From Herbidospora galbida (GTDB lineage: Bacteria > Actinomycetota > Actinomycetes > Streptosporangiales > Streptosporangiaceae): a stretch of 64,000 nt of DNA. Made by a program: the position numbers and the translations under genes. Positions within the stretch are counted from its first letter, which is position 1. Every line of letters starts with the position of its first letter. This document shows, one piece after another, positions 8,583 to 17,356 of this stretch. The notes beneath the pieces are model-generated. The model did not search any database. It worked only from the letters and a program-made list of their open reading frames with translations, and had not been told where the DNA came from. The stretch is from NCBI RefSeq assembly GCF_005233835.1, contig NZ_SZQA01000001.1, positions 62,001 through 126,000 of the forward strand. Reading direction: 5' to 3'.

Positions 8583-9192
8583 CGGTGGCGCTCCCCCGCG
8601 CGTGGAACGACCAGGGGGTGCGGACCGGCGGGAAGTTGTAGCGGTGCACGCCGGTGACCGTGAACCCGCCCCGCTCCAGCAGTTCGACGGTGTCACGGCC
8701 GGTGTGGCAGCCGCCCGCGAGAGGGGGCCAGACGGTGGCGTCGAGGGCGCGCTGCATGCGTACAAGACCGGGAGAATCGGCCCTCCCGTGCTCCAGGAAC
8801 CGCACCTGACCACCCGGCCTGAGCACCCTCCTGGCCTCGGCGAGTGCCTGGCCGACATCGGGAATCGAGCACAGGACCAGGCAGAACACCACGGCGTCGA
8901 CACTGGCGTCGAGCGCGGGCAACCGGCCCGCCGTCCCCGCGCTCACCTCGACGGGCACCGGCGCCGCGGCGGCCGAGGTGGCGGCGTGCCGCCGCAGCAG
9001 CGCCTCGGGCTCCACCGCCAGCACCCGCGTCACGGCCGGCGGATAGTACGCGAAGTTCGCGCCGTCGCCCGCCCCGACCTCCACGACCTGCCCCGACAAT
9101 CCCGCGAGCAGCGCGCGGCGGTGCTCGGCCATGCCACGACGGTCCATGGTCTGCCGCAGACGCGGCCACATCCGGGCGAAGAGCTTCGGCAT
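8551..9192 (-). CDS. Class I SAM methyltransferase (UbiE/Methyltransf_11 type)
   Basis: 213 residues. Motif I (VVEVGAGDGANFAYYPP), the acidic strand-2 end (VLAVEPE), motif IV region (DAVVFCLVLCSIPDVGQALA) and the post-motif VLRPGGQVRFLEHG are all present. The C-terminal half (GCHTGRDTVELLERGGFTVT) is typical of this group. The start MPKLFARM is preferred over an ATG seven codons upstream that lies closer to the divergent VOC gene. Substrate unknown. Confidence 0.82.
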   Translation of the reverse strand: MPKLFARMWPRLRQTMDRRGMAEHRRALLAGLSGQVVEVGAGDGANFAYYPPAVTRVLAVEPEALLRRHAATSAAAAPVPVEVSAGTAGRLPALDASVDAVVFCLVLCSIPDVGQALAEARRVLRPGGQVRFLEHGRADSPGLVRMQRALDATVWPPLAGGCHTGRDTVELLERGGFTVTGVHRYNFPPVRTPWSFHARGSATVSPTGLSPAS

Positions 9193-9225
9193 GACTCCAT
9201 TAGACCCACGCATAAGATCGTCTGC

Positions 9226-9963
9226 ATGGCGACGAGGCTGGTACAGATTCACATGAAGGCCGCAGACGACGAGGCGGTCGGCCATTTCTGGGCGCAGGCC
9301 CTCGGATGGGGCGTCTCCAGCGAGGGACCGGGCGTGACCAACCTCGAACCCGTCGGCTTCGCCTACCCCGACCCGACGGCCGTGTGCATCGACGTCGTCC
9401 ACGACCCGAACCCCAAAACGGTCAAGAACCGCGTCCACGTCGACCTCGCCACCACCTCGCCCGCCCACCAGGCCGAACTGGTCGAGCGCCTGCGCTCCCT
9501 GGGCGCGACCCCGATCGACGTGGGCCAGGGCGACGTGCCGTGGACGGTCCTGGCCGACCCCGAAGGCAACGAGTTCTGCGTCCTGGAACCCCGGGAGATC
9601 TACGGTGACACCGGCCCCATCGCCGCGGTCGTCGTCGACTGCACCGACCCGCGCGCCATGGCCCGGTTCTGGGACGCGGCGATCGACTGGACCCTCCACG
9701 AGGTGACCGACGACCACGCGCGGCTCCGCTCGGCCAAGGGCGTCGGCCCCTACCTGGAGTTCGTCCGCACCCCTGACGTGAAGACGGTGAAGAACCGGGT
9801 CCACCTCGACCTGCGCCCCTACCCCGGCCAGGAACAGGCGGCCGAAGCGGCCCGCATCCGCGCCCTCGGCGCCGTCGACGTCAACATCGGCCAGGTCGAC
9901 GTGCCGTGGACGGTCTTCGCCGACCCCGAGGGCAACGAGTTCTGCGTGCTGACCCCGCTCTAG
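9226..9963 (+). CDS. VOC-superfamily protein, tandem glyoxalase-like domains
   Basis: 245 residues made of two similar halves. Each half ends in the same block: DVPWTVLADPEGNEFCVLEP near residue 120 and DVPWTVFADPEGNEFCVLTP at the C-terminus. Each also has KTVKNRVHVDL or KTVKNRVHLDL in the middle, so the gene is an internal duplication of one glyoxalase-like domain. Such actinobacterial proteins are common and mostly uncharacterised. The gene is divergent from the methyltransferase with only 33 bp between starts. Confidence 0.82.
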   Translation: MATRLVQIHMKAADDEAVGHFWAQALGWGVSSEGPGVTNLEPVGFAYPDPTAVCIDVVHDPNPKTVKNRVHVDLATTSPAHQAELVERLRSLGATPIDVGQGDVPWTVLADPEGNEFCVLEPREIYGDTGPIAAVVVDCTDPRAMARFWDAAIDWTLHEVTDDHARLRSAKGVGPYLEFVRTPDVKTVKNRVHLDLRPYPGQEQAAEAARIRALGAVDVNIGQVDVPWTVFADPEGNEFCVLTPL

Positions 9964-10052
9964 AAAATCGTTTGTGTCCTCGTCTGTCGGAGTCGTAGGT
10001 TGCCTGCGGCCCCGAGACGTGAGGACAACCCGCGTGACCCCGCCTGCTTTCC

Positions 10053-10177
10053 AGATCTGACACGTAACTTCCGCACACCGTCAGCCGACTCTGCCGTCGG
10101 CTCCGCCGGGCTGCCCTCTGTGAGCGCCCGGTCATACGGCGTCTGAGGCCGCGCGCAATCGGCCTCGTGTCAGATCT
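10053..10177. repeat. 11-bp perfect inverted repeat in an otherwise empty 223-bp gap
   Basis: AGATCTGACAC (10053-10063) and its exact reverse complement GTGTCAGATCT (10167-10177) flank 103 bp and end nine bases before the DUF1062 start codon. Between genes (9964-10186) I see no ORF or RNA gene. It could be a tiny non-autonomous insertion or a looping operator. Confidence 0.5.
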
Positions 10178-10186
10178 AGAGAGATC

Positions 10187-10747
10187 ATGTCTTCACAACC
10201 TCATATCGTGCTGCCCTGGACCGTCCGCCGGACCAGGCTGCCCTTGCTCTTCTTCCGCTGCGTCGACTGCGGGTGCGAGTCGGCGACCACCGGGGCGGGC
10301 CGGTTCCGGGTCAACGCCAACGGGAAACTGCTGGACGTGTGGCTGCTGGTGCGGTGCGTGTCCTGTAACCGCACGAGCAAGCTGACCGTTCACGAGCGGG
10401 TGCCGGTCACGGGCCTGGACCCGGGGGCGCTTCGCGGGTATCGCTGCAACGACCCTGACCTGGTGGCTTCGACGCTGCTGGATCCGCTGTTCGGGCGCCG
10501 TAACCGGTTCACCCTCGACTGGGCTGGTGCCTGGCGGCTGGACTGCGGGTCTGTCTGGGTCGACAGCGGGTGGCCGGTGCGGGTGGAGGTGACCTTCGAC
10601 GATCCGGTGCCGGTGCGGCCGGATCGGCTCATTGCCCAGGGGTTGGGGTTCAGCCGGGGCGAGGTGGTGCGGCGGGTCAAGAGTGACGTTTCGCTGCGGC
10701 ATCAGAGGAGCAGCGGGTTCGCCTTCACGGTGATGGCCGGGGAGTAA
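10187..10747 (+). CDS. DUF1062 family protein
   Basis: 186 residues. Two CxxC pairs near the N-terminus (FFRCVDCGCES and VRCVSCNRTSK) suggest a zinc ribbon; the body follows the DUF1062 pattern (KLLDVWLLVRC, GYRCNDPDLVAS, then SGWPVRVEV and RLIAQGLGFSRGEVVRRVKS). Family function is unknown; members are short cytoplasmic proteins. GAGAG precedes the ATG. The gene stands alone, with hairpins downstream at 10979-11075 that may end transcription. Confidence 0.75.
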   Translation: MSSQPHIVLPWTVRRTRLPLLFFRCVDCGCESATTGAGRFRVNANGKLLDVWLLVRCVSCNRTSKLTVHERVPVTGLDPGALRGYRCNDPDLVASTLLDPLFGRRNRFTLDWAGAWRLDCGSVWVDSGWPVRVEVTFDDPVPVRPDRLIAQGLGFSRGEVVRRVKSDVSLRHQRSSGFAFTVMAGE

Positions 10748-10978
10748 CGGCCTTCTCTCCTGGAGATCGACGGGAGAGCTGATCGGTGCCACCGGTGCCG
10801 CTGCGGCTTCCCCACTCCGCAGGCCGGTCGTGCGCTGTCCTCGATGATCCGGGGATGCGATGTGTCTGCGGCGTCAGCATCAGAGTCGTCGCGTGTGGGG
10901 CCGGGCGTCCATCGGGCATTAGGCCAGGGTCGGAGGGTCGCCCCCCACCCGGCGGAGGGCTGTGCCGGGCAGGGTGAC

Positions 10979-11075
10979 GTGCATCCTCATCGCCCGGGGG
11001 GATGCAGGCGCCGGCCTGGCGGGTGACAGCGGCAGGCTGATGTTCCTGCATCCCTCCCTCACGCGAGGGGTGCAG
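10979..11075. repeat. Two related hairpins in the 10748-11118 gap
   Basis: 10979-11007 contains TGCATCC paired with GGATGCA. 11046-11075 contains a 10-bp stem (TGCATCCCTC against GAGGGGTGCA, one G-T pair). The two units look alike and lie about 38 bp apart, between two convergent genes. They are best read as a bidirectional terminator region. The rest of the 371-bp gap holds no supported gene. Confidence 0.45.
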
Positions 11076-11118
11076 GCCACGAGCTTGGTGAATCGACAAC
11101 GCCTGCCACATGCGGGCC

Positions 11119-12294
11119 TCAGCCGTCGGCGGCCGGGGCGGACCTGAGTTCAGCCGCGACCGCCCGCTCCCGCAGCACAGCCGCCTCCGTACGAGCCGAC
11201 TCCAGCTCCGATCGCAGGTCACTCAGCCGGGCCCGCTCCAACGCGAGCTCGGCGCGCAGCGTGGCGAGGCTCTCCTGGGCGGCCGCACGTTCGGCCCCGA
11301 GCCGGGTCGCCTCGGCCTGGGCCGCCTCCCCCGACGTCCTGAGCGCGGCCGCCTCGGCCTGGCTGCTGTTCAGCGCCGCGGCCAGCGCGTCCCGATCCTT
11401 CCGGGCCTCGGCCATCGCCTTCTCCGACTCGGCCAGCAACCCGGTGACCCGGGACACCTCCGCCTTGGCCTCGGTGGCACTCGCGGCGGCATCGGCGCGG
11501 GCCTGATCGGCGACCTCCGCCCGCGTGATGGCCCGGTCACGCTCGGACTCGGCCGCGTCGGCGCGCGCCGACGCCGCGGCGGCCGCCTTCTCGGCGGTGG
11601 CCACGTCTTTGCGCGCCTCCTGGACGTCCCGCTGCGCGGCGGCCGCCTTGGCCTCCGCCCGCCGGGCCTTCTTCTCGGCCTCGGTGGCGGCCGCGCGCGC
11701 CTCCTGTGTCTCGGCCTCCGCGTGATCCCGCCGGGACTCCGCCTGCTCGGCCCGTCGACGAGCCTCATCGGCGGCCTGCTTGGCGACCCGCTCGGTCGCC
11801 GCCGCCTCACGGAGCGCGGCCAGCGCCTGTTCGCGTGCGTTCTCCGCGTCGGTGAACGCGTTGTCACGCTCGGCCACCGCCTCCTCGGCGCGCTGCTCGG
11901 CCTGCTGAGCGTTCCTGCGCGCGTCTTCGGTGGCGGCGCGGGCCAGCCGTACCTGCTCGAAGGCCTGTTCACGCTCGGCCCGGGCGACGGCCACGCGGGT
12001 GTGCGCTTCGGCCTGCACCGCGCTGAGCCGCGCCTCGACCCCGGCCGGCGAGAGCTCGTCGGCGAGGACCTGGGCCAAGGGGGCGATCGCCGCGGCCAGG
12101 CCTTTCTCCATGCGCTCGTAGAGCTCTTCGGCGCGGGCCAGGGAGCCGTCGAGGCCGGGGGTGGATCGGCGGAGTTCGCGCGATTTCTTGGCGGCGGCCT
12201 GGCAGTCGCTCTCGGGACAGTACTCCTTCGGACGGCCTCGTCCTTGGCGTTGCTCCAAGGGCCTGCCGCAGTGCTTGCACGTCACGAAGATCAC
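11119..12294 (-). CDS. Zinc-ribbon plus long coiled-coil protein, KfrA-like
   Basis: 391 residues. The first 35 hold a putative zinc finger (CKHCGRPLEQRQ, then C and C in EYCPESDC). From about residue 45 to the end it is an almost unbroken Ala/Glu/Arg-rich coiled coil. The plan resembles plasmid KfrA proteins (DNA-binding head, alpha-helical tail), although the head here is a Cys ribbon rather than the usual KfrA helix-turn-helix. Such proteins accompany plasmids and integrative elements, and recombinase debris lies just upstream. The start is GTG, with a perfect palindrome eight bases upstream that could be an autoregulatory operator. Confidence 0.7.
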   Translation of the reverse strand: MIFVTCKHCGRPLEQRQGRGRPKEYCPESDCQAAAKKSRELRRSTPGLDGSLARAEELYERMEKGLAAAIAPLAQVLADELSPAGVEARLSAVQAEAHTRVAVARAEREQAFEQVRLARAATEDARRNAQQAEQRAEEAVAERDNAFTDAENAREQALAALREAAATERVAKQAADEARRRAEQAESRRDHAEAETQEARAAATEAEKKARRAEAKAAAAQRDVQEARKDVATAEKAAAAASARADAAESERDRAITRAEVADQARADAAASATEAKAEVSRVTGLLAESEKAMAEARKDRDALAAALNSSQAEAAALRTSGEAAQAEATRLGAERAAAQESLATLRAELALERARLSDLRSELESARTEAAVLRERAVAAELRSAPAADG

Positions 12295-12301
12295 CCTAGC
12301 A

Positions 12302-12331
12302 TTTCGATTTTCTGGAAACAGAAAATCGAAA
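12302..12331. promoter_or_regulatory. Perfect 13-bp-arm palindrome upstream of coiled-coil gene
   Basis: TTTCGATTTTCTG, a GAAA loop, then the exact reverse complement. It is AT-rich in a GC-rich setting and sits 8-37 bp before the GTG start of the minus-strand gene. It could be a KfrA-type operator or an mRNA hairpin in the leader. Confidence 0.6.
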
Positions 12332-12367
12332 ATAGAGATCCGTTGTGTCGGAGGTGTAGATGATCTT

Positions 12368-12391
12368 CCAACATAATCCTCGTTATGTTGG
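12368..12391. promoter_or_regulatory. Second perfect palindrome upstream of coiled-coil gene
   Basis: CCAACATAA-TCCTCG-TTATGTTGG has 9-bp arms with a 6-bp centre, 74-97 bp before the same start codon. Its distance suits a promoter operator. Confidence 0.5.
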
Positions 12392-12526
12392 GTGGCGAAG
12401 TGCCGTGACTCTGCATGTGAGTGGTCCCGGCTGTCCCGGCCGGTGTTGAGCGCCGATTTGATGTCACCACGAGGCCCGGCCCGAACCTGACTCTCCGCAC
12501 CGGGCCGGGTACCTGTTTTCGCAGGT

Positions 12527-12590
12527 TCAGAGGCCCACGTTGCGCATCGCGTTGTCGCGCCAGCGGTCGACCGCGCGGATGAGGCTTGTC
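12527..12590 (-). pseudogene. Tyrosine-recombinase C-terminal tail, remnant
   Basis: On the minus strand this reads IRAVDRWRDNAMRNVGL then stop, the end of a phage-type integrase. The same tail, stop and downstream DNA recur at 26741-26880. Everything 5' of about 12590 has been replaced by an unrelated reading frame on the other strand. Confidence 0.65.
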
Positions 12591-12691
12591 ACAAAGTTGT
12601 CCCGGGCTTTTGTCACCGCACGTCAGCAGGCGTCGACGACACGCTCCTGCTGCCCTTCGTCCTGGCCGAGGGGCGCCCGCCGCTGCTCGAC

Positions 12692-13186
12692 GTGGCGCTG
12701 AGGTGGGCGGAGCAGGCCAGGTCACTGCTCGACCTGGCCGGCCGGTCCCACCCCCGGCTGGCCACGGCCACCGACCCGCTGCGCTCCCACTTCGCCGTGT
12801 ACCGCTGCTACCTCCACAACGTCCGGGGACTGGCCAACCGCCTGCACGGTCGCTACGAGGAGGCGGTCATGGACTACTGGGCCGCCGCGCGCCTCTATCG
12901 GGACATCGGCGCGGTCAACCTGGAGGCGATGACGCTGGCGCACATCATCCCGATCTTTCCCGGCGTCGACCCTCGCTGGCCGGTCGCCGGTCGCACTCTC
13001 CCTCTCGCCGAGGCCGACGCCGCGTTGCTGCGCGCCACGCGGGATGAGCGGGTGCATCCCCAGCTGCGCCGCGCGATCGCGGTGAGCACCGCGCTGTTGC
13101 GGGCCACCTACGGAGATCTCCGGTCCGCCGAGGAACTCCTGCGGCGCGGCGCCGCGATTCCCCTCGGACAGCGGAAACAACGGTGA
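12692..13186 (+). CDS. 5'-truncated hypothetical protein with helical repeats
   Basis: The frame is open upstream to about 12590, where it meets the recombinase remnant, and carries plausible protein (AGVDDTLLLPFVLAEGRPPL) before the GTG used here. The rest (YRCYLHNVRGLANRLHGRYE, DYWAAARLYRDIGAVNLEAM) looks like TPR-type helix pairs. It overlaps the next gene by GTGA. It is probably the 3' part of a larger gene cut by recombination. Function unknown. Confidence 0.5.
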   Translation: MALRWAEQARSLLDLAGRSHPRLATATDPLRSHFAVYRCYLHNVRGLANRLHGRYEEAVMDYWAAARLYRDIGAVNLEAMTLAHIIPIFPGVDPRWPVAGRTLPLAEADAALLRATRDERVHPQLRRAIAVSTALLRATYGDLRSAEELLRRGAAIPLGQRKQR

Positions 13187-14094
13187 TGGGGCTGGAGACG
13201 GTGGAGGTCAGTGCGACCAGGGTTCTGGTAGGGCTCGGGTCGCACTTCCAGCATTTGGCGCGCGACGTCGTCGACTACGGCCCGCTTCTGCGCGGAGAGG
13301 CCCAGGCCGCGGACTTCCTGCCGGCCGCGCATCTGAGCAACCTGTGGATCGTCACCGAGATCCTCACGGGTGCCGCCCCGATCCCCGGCCGCCGCCGGCT
13401 TAACCGCGGCATGACCGGCGGAATCCGCGACGGCCGCTTTTGGCTGGAGGTACCCGATACCCGGGTCATCGAGAAGTGGATCGAACAGACCGAGAACCGC
13501 GGCGGTTTCGCGATGACCGCCCAGTTCCACGAGTTACTCGGCCTGCAGCTCAGGACCCTCGACCCCTACCCGGCCGCCGGCCATCTGATGGCCGCCCTCA
13601 CCCACCTGCAGACGGTGCACTTCGGCATCGTCGACGACGAACTGCGCGGTGCGGCGCGCGGCGCGGCCGAGAACTTCGCCGAACTCGTCATCGACCACCT
13701 GGCCACCCTGGCCGGCCGGCCCGTCCCTACCGAAGCCGAACCCCATCCCGCGAACCTGGGGCTCTACGCCGTCCAATCGGTCAAGTCCAGGGCGCTAGCC
13801 GAGCTGCTCGGCGAGACCGTCCCGGGTCAGGGCGACCACCCGCTGATATCCCGCGAGCAGGAGGCCCACCAGCGCTACCGGAACGCACGTGACAGACGTG
13901 ACCACCGCGCCCTCCGCGAGGCCAGGGAGGAACTCGAACACTGCTGGAACGAACTCGCCGAGCTCGGGGGACCCGCCGCGGAGTACGCCGCCCTCCGGGC
14001 CGGCGTCCCCGTCGAGCCGGGCCGCCTGGCCCCGATGCTCGCCCAGCTCGCCGTTCCTCAGTCGTCGCTCCCGAAAACCGGGCAGAACCAGTAG
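13183..14094 (+). CDS. Hypothetical protein, translationally coupled to upstream gene
   Basis: 303 residues starting at GTG inside the stop of the preceding gene (an ATG follows directly). It is soluble and mostly helical, with no motif I recognise. Recognisable landmarks are RDVVDYGPLLRGEAQAADFL, a Trp-rich RFWLEVPDTRVIEKWIEQ and a charged helical C-terminus (RYRNARDRRDHRALREAREE). Codon use is normal for the genome, so it is likely a real gene, but its partner upstream is truncated. A neighbouring 3' fragment (14144-14278) suggests this block was once a larger cluster. Confidence 0.55.
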   Translation: MMGLETVEVSATRVLVGLGSHFQHLARDVVDYGPLLRGEAQAADFLPAAHLSNLWIVTEILTGAAPIPGRRRLNRGMTGGIRDGRFWLEVPDTRVIEKWIEQTENRGGFAMTAQFHELLGLQLRTLDPYPAAGHLMAALTHLQTVHFGIVDDELRGAARGAAENFAELVIDHLATLAGRPVPTEAEPHPANLGLYAVQSVKSRALAELLGETVPGQGDHPLISREQEAHQRYRNARDRRDHRALREAREELEHCWNELAELGGPAAEYAALRAGVPVEPGRLAPMLAQLAVPQSSLPKTGQNQ

Positions 14095-14143
14095 ATCAAC
14101 GCGCCGACCGCCAGCAGCCCGTCCGTGGCCGCGCCAGCCAGCA

Positions 14144-14278
14144 ATCATCACCCGCCTGGAACCGCGCTGGCCGGTGCCGCTGAATGAGGTACTGGCCGCC
14201 CGGATCGGCGACCCACTGTGGCTGCTGGCCCGGCAGTGGCAGCTCGGTGAGTTGCGGAAGGCACGTTCTGTTCTGTGA
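14144..14278 (+). pseudogene. N-terminal fragment of a conserved hypothetical
   Basis: The frame reads IITRLEPRWPVPLNEVLAAR then IGDPLWLLARQWQLGEL before running into unrelated sequence and a stop. The DPLWLLARQWQLGE motif is a familiar N-terminal block of large actinobacterial proteins of unknown role. Only this block remains. Confidence 0.45.
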
Positions 14279-14476
14279 GCTCAGCCCGGCTGAGCTGGGC
14301 GAACGTGCTCGTTTAGGCCTGGTGACACGATTCTGACCGACACCCCCGTAAGGAGCGCGACGAGTTGCTGCGCCGCAACCCGTAAGGCGGCGAGGAATGG
14401 ACAGCTATCGAGCGCTTGCGCTGTCACCTGCAACCGGCCAGGTAGGCGCGCTGAGCCCTCCACCATCGCGCCATGA

Positions 14477-14635
14477 GTGCTGGACGGCTGGTTCACCTGC
14501 GGGTTTCTCCCGAGACAGCGATGGTGTGCGGAGCTCGCCGACGCCGAGACAATCGCCGGGCGGATCGAGTGGAGCCGTCGGGAAGCCGCGTTCACCGCGA
14601 AGCACCGCGAAATCTTCGAAGCTGCCCTCGTCTGA
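14477..14635 (+). CDS. Possible 52-residue small protein
   Basis: A GTG-started frame reading LDGWFTCGFLPRQRWCAELA then a charged helix (RIEWSRREAAFTAKHREIFE). Composition is protein-like while neighbouring frames are not. No clear ribosome site is visible; it may instead be the end of a truncated gene. Confidence 0.3.
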   Translation: MLDGWFTCGFLPRQRWCAELADAETIAGRIEWSRREAAFTAKHREIFEAALV

Positions 14636-14720
14636 CCACCGGAGCCGGGTCACCGGGTCTTGCCGCAGGCGGTTGGGCTACCACGGCGCTGTGACGCTCA
14701 ACGGCCATCGGCCCGAAGCC

Positions 14721-14974
14721 TCACCTGTGGATGGAGGTGTTGCTTGTCTTGAACAGGTCGCGGGTGGGGATGGCGAGAGCATCGGCGATCTGGAACACCT
14801 TGTCGAGGTGCGGGCTGTACATGCCGTTCTCGATGCGGTTGATCGTCTTGCGGTCCACGTCGGCCATTTCGCCGAGTTGTTCCTGGGGCAGCCGCGCCCT
14901 TCGCGGAGTTCACGCAAGCGTGTGCCGAACTGTCTGCGCAGTTCAGCCAGGCGTGGCCTGATCGGATTGGGCAC
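14721..14974 (-). pseudogene. XRE-family helix-turn-helix protein, frameshifted
   Basis: From a GTG the frame reads PNPIRPRLAELRRQFGTRLR and ELREGRG. The sequence then continues in another frame as LPQEQLGEMADVDRKTINRI, ENGMYSPHLDKVFQIADALA and IPTRDLFKTSNTSIHR to a TGA at 14721. One missing base near 14895 explains the break. The joined product would be a normal, roughly 85-residue XRE regulator. It is a pseudogene unless the base is a sequencing error. Confidence 0.65.
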
Positions 14975-15142
14975 TCACCAACGCTTGCGCGCATGATCCC
15001 CAAAGGTCTGTACCAACGTCGGTACAAATGATGATTGCGGAGAGTGCGTAGGTGTCAGCGCGCTGCGAGCATTCGGTCGCGTCCGCCCAGGCGACCACGA
15101 GGGGCATGAATAAACCGACTTCGACGCGACGACCACCCGCGG

Positions 15143-15713
15143 ATGGTCACTCCGCCACGTCGTGAACTGCACGGCGGGGCCTCCCCCGCCTGGCTGCTGA
15201 CTCAGGCGGCCCGGCTGTCCTGGGAAGTCACCAGCATCCTGCAGCTGATCAACGGCATGCGCCTGAATCTCAGCGACGAACTGCTGGACGCCGCCCACGC
15301 CACCGCCATCGTAGAGTCACGGCTGCCCTTGGCACCCGCCTGGGGAAACGGCCCGCCCCGACGGCGCTCCATCTTCGCCCAGGCCCGCGAGGCGGGAACC
15401 GACCCGTCCGCAGCCTACGTCGATGTGATGATGATCCGCCGCCCGCCCATCGACCGGCGCTTCAACGACGACATCGCCGCAGCCAGCCGCCCACCCGCGA
15501 GCCCAGTGCGCCGGCATCACCCTGAAGCACCAGCGCTGCACTAAGACGATCTTCACCGGTATCGGGTCGGCGCACTGTGCCACGCACATGACCGCCGCTG
15601 AGAAGACCCGGCGTGACCAGCTGCGGGCTGCTCAGGACCGCAAGATGGAGGCGGTGCTGGACGCCCTGGAGGACCAGCGCCTGGCGCTGGCCAATGAGTG
15701 GATCGACCGGTAA
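15143..15713 (+). pseudogene. Degraded small gene(s) of unknown function
   Basis: The first frame (15143-15544) reads WLLTQAARLSWEVTSILQLI and a charged tail. A second frame downstream reads AQCAGITLKHQRCTKTIFTG then EKTRRDQLRAAQDRKMEAVL and ends at the TAA at 15711-15713, with no good start of its own. A frameshift between the two frames near 15440-15490 would join them. Family not recognised. Confidence 0.35.
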
Positions 15714-16048
15714 GGGCGTCGGCCCCACCGGGTGGAGCTGCCGAGCCGGCCAGCAGGCCGGTCCCGGCTTTCCTCGACGATCCGGGCGAGGACGAGTCGA
15801 GCGTGCCCGAGTGGGCGATGCTGGCTCTGTATGAGACCGGATGGCCGCAGTTGTGCCCGCTCAGCCCTGTCGGCCCCGCCGTGTACTGCCGGATCGCTAC
15901 TGCCGGATCGGCAGGCCAGTGGCGGGGGCGAACGGCTCCGACCGTCCGTTGCTCGACGGTCTGCCGCGCCCCCTGGTCGAGCTGGGCCGCCACACGTGTT
16001 GCCCCTCGTAGTAGCGCTACTGGAGCCGGTCCAGGCACAGGTTGGTGA
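15698..16048 (+). CDS. Hypothetical protein, low support
   Basis: GTG start overlapping the previous frame's end by 16 bp. The first 70 residues look protein-like (PVPAFLDDPGEDESSVPEWA, MLALYETGWPQLCPLSPVG), while the C-terminal third has poor codon bias. It may be another partial gene in this worn stretch. Confidence 0.3.
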   Translation: MDRPVRASAPPGGAAEPASRPVPAFLDDPGEDESSVPEWAMLALYETGWPQLCPLSPVGPAVYCRIATAGSAGQWRGRTAPTVRCSTVCRAPWSSWAATRVAPRSSATGAGPGTGW

Positions 16049-16099
16049 CGACCTTGGTCAGCGATGCTTCCGGCACCTTGATCCGCTGCCGGTCAGCGG

Positions 16100-17305
16100 T
16101 TACGCGAGCGCCTTCTCGGCGGACGCATCCGGCGCGGCGGCCAGGCGGCGCTTGCGCTTGGGCAGGCCGAAGGTCGGGTGCGAAATGCCCCACAGCGAGA
16201 TCTGGAGGATGCCCGTCTTGATCCGCGCGGCCTTCCGGCCGCCCACGTACTTCGGCTTTGCTCGCGCTTTCTCGTCGACCATCTGCAGGATCCCGTCCCG
16301 TCGTCCGAGGCTGATGTGATTGCCCGGGTAGTCCAGCTTGCCCTTCGCAATCTTGCGGCCGGTAAGGCGTCCCACGATCGCGTCCGTGGCCTGCCGGCCG
16401 GTGGAGCCGGCCGACGCGCAGGACATCGGCAGCGGTCGGCCGTTGTCGCCGATGGCGTAGGCGCTGTCGCCGGCGGCGTAGACGTTCGGGTGCGAGACCG
16501 ACCGCATGGTGTCATCGACGACGATCTGACCGTTCTCGGTGACCTCCAGCTCGCTGGCGGCGGCGATGGGGGTGACCGCGAACCCGGCCGTCCACACGGT
16601 CGCGTCGGATGCCAGGGTGGTGCCGTCGGCGCACAGCACCCGCGTCGCTTCGACGGCTTCGACGCTGGTGTGCTCCAGGACCGTGATGCCCAGCCGGTCG
16701 CAGGCCTGGCGCAGATGGCCGCGGGCTCCGGTGGAGAGCCGGGCGCCCAGCTCGCCGCGGGCGATGAGCGTCACTGACAGGCCCGGCCGGGCTTCGGCGA
16801 ACTCGGTGGCGGTCTCGATGCCGGTCAACCCGTCGCCGACGACCAGAACTCTCCCGCCTTCGCCACGCCTGTCCAAGTTGTCCAGGCGTTCGCGCAGGCG
16901 CAGCGCTGCGGGCCGGCTGGTGACGTGAAAGGCGTGCTCGGCCACGCCGGGGACGCCGCCGTCGGCGACGTGGCTGCCGAGCGCGTAGACGAGCATGTCG
17001 TAGCCGAGCTCGCCGCCGCCGCCGCCGTCGGCGTCAGCGATGGCGACGAGATGGCGCTCGGGGTCGACGGCGGTGACCCGGGCCAGGCGCAGCCGTATGT
17101 CCGTGCCCGCGAAGACGTCGGCCAGTTTTGGAGCCTTGATCTGCTGGCCGGCCGCGAGCTGGTGCAGCCGCAGCCGCTCGACGAAGTCCGGCTCGGCGTT
17201 GACCACGGTGATCTCGGTGTCCGCCGGGGACAGCCGGCGGGCCAGGTTCCCGGCCACGTAGGCCCCGGCATACCCGGCGCCGAGGACGACGATGCGGTGC
17301 TTCAT
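16100..17305 (-). CDS. NAD(P)/FAD-dependent oxidoreductase, NDH-2-like
   Basis: 401 residues of the two-dinucleotide-fold disulfide-reductase superfamily. An FAD-binding GxGxxG lies at the N-terminus (IVVLGAGYAGAYVAGNLARR) and a second NAD-binding GDGLTGIETATEF near residue 160. The FAD-closing motif VYAAGDSAYA lies near residue 275. No membrane segment is visible; the basic, hydrophobic C-terminus (ILQISLWGISHPTFGLPKRK) could attach to the membrane as in type II NADH dehydrogenases. It follows the SDR gene by 51 bp and probably shares its SigJ-type promoter; oxidoreductases are typical ECF41 partners. Confidence 0.85.
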   Translation of the reverse strand: MKHRIVVLGAGYAGAYVAGNLARRLSPADTEITVVNAEPDFVERLRLHQLAAGQQIKAPKLADVFAGTDIRLRLARVTAVDPERHLVAIADADGGGGGELGYDMLVYALGSHVADGGVPGVAEHAFHVTSRPAALRLRERLDNLDRRGEGGRVLVVGDGLTGIETATEFAEARPGLSVTLIARGELGARLSTGARGHLRQACDRLGITVLEHTSVEAVEATRVLCADGTTLASDATVWTAGFAVTPIAAASELEVTENGQIVVDDTMRSVSHPNVYAAGDSAYAIGDNGRPLPMSCASAGSTGRQATDAIVGRLTGRKIAKGKLDYPGNHISLGRRDGILQMVDEKARAKPKYVGGRKAARIKTGILQISLWGISHPTFGLPKRKRRLAAAPDASAEKALA

Positions 17306-17356
17306 GTGGTGCTCCTGTCGATTCGCTTGCTCTGGGTGAGTTGACTCGGCCCTGGG

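Noticed and set aside
6248-8641. A 797-residue plus-strand frame opposite the fused oxygenase
   Set aside because: No motifs, and the minus strand encodes a protein with complete iron-binding sites.
10979-11075. Two CRISPR-repeat-like hairpins of 29-30 bp
   Set aside because: Only two units, with only partial identity, no matching third repeat and no cas genes; a convergent-terminator reading is simpler.
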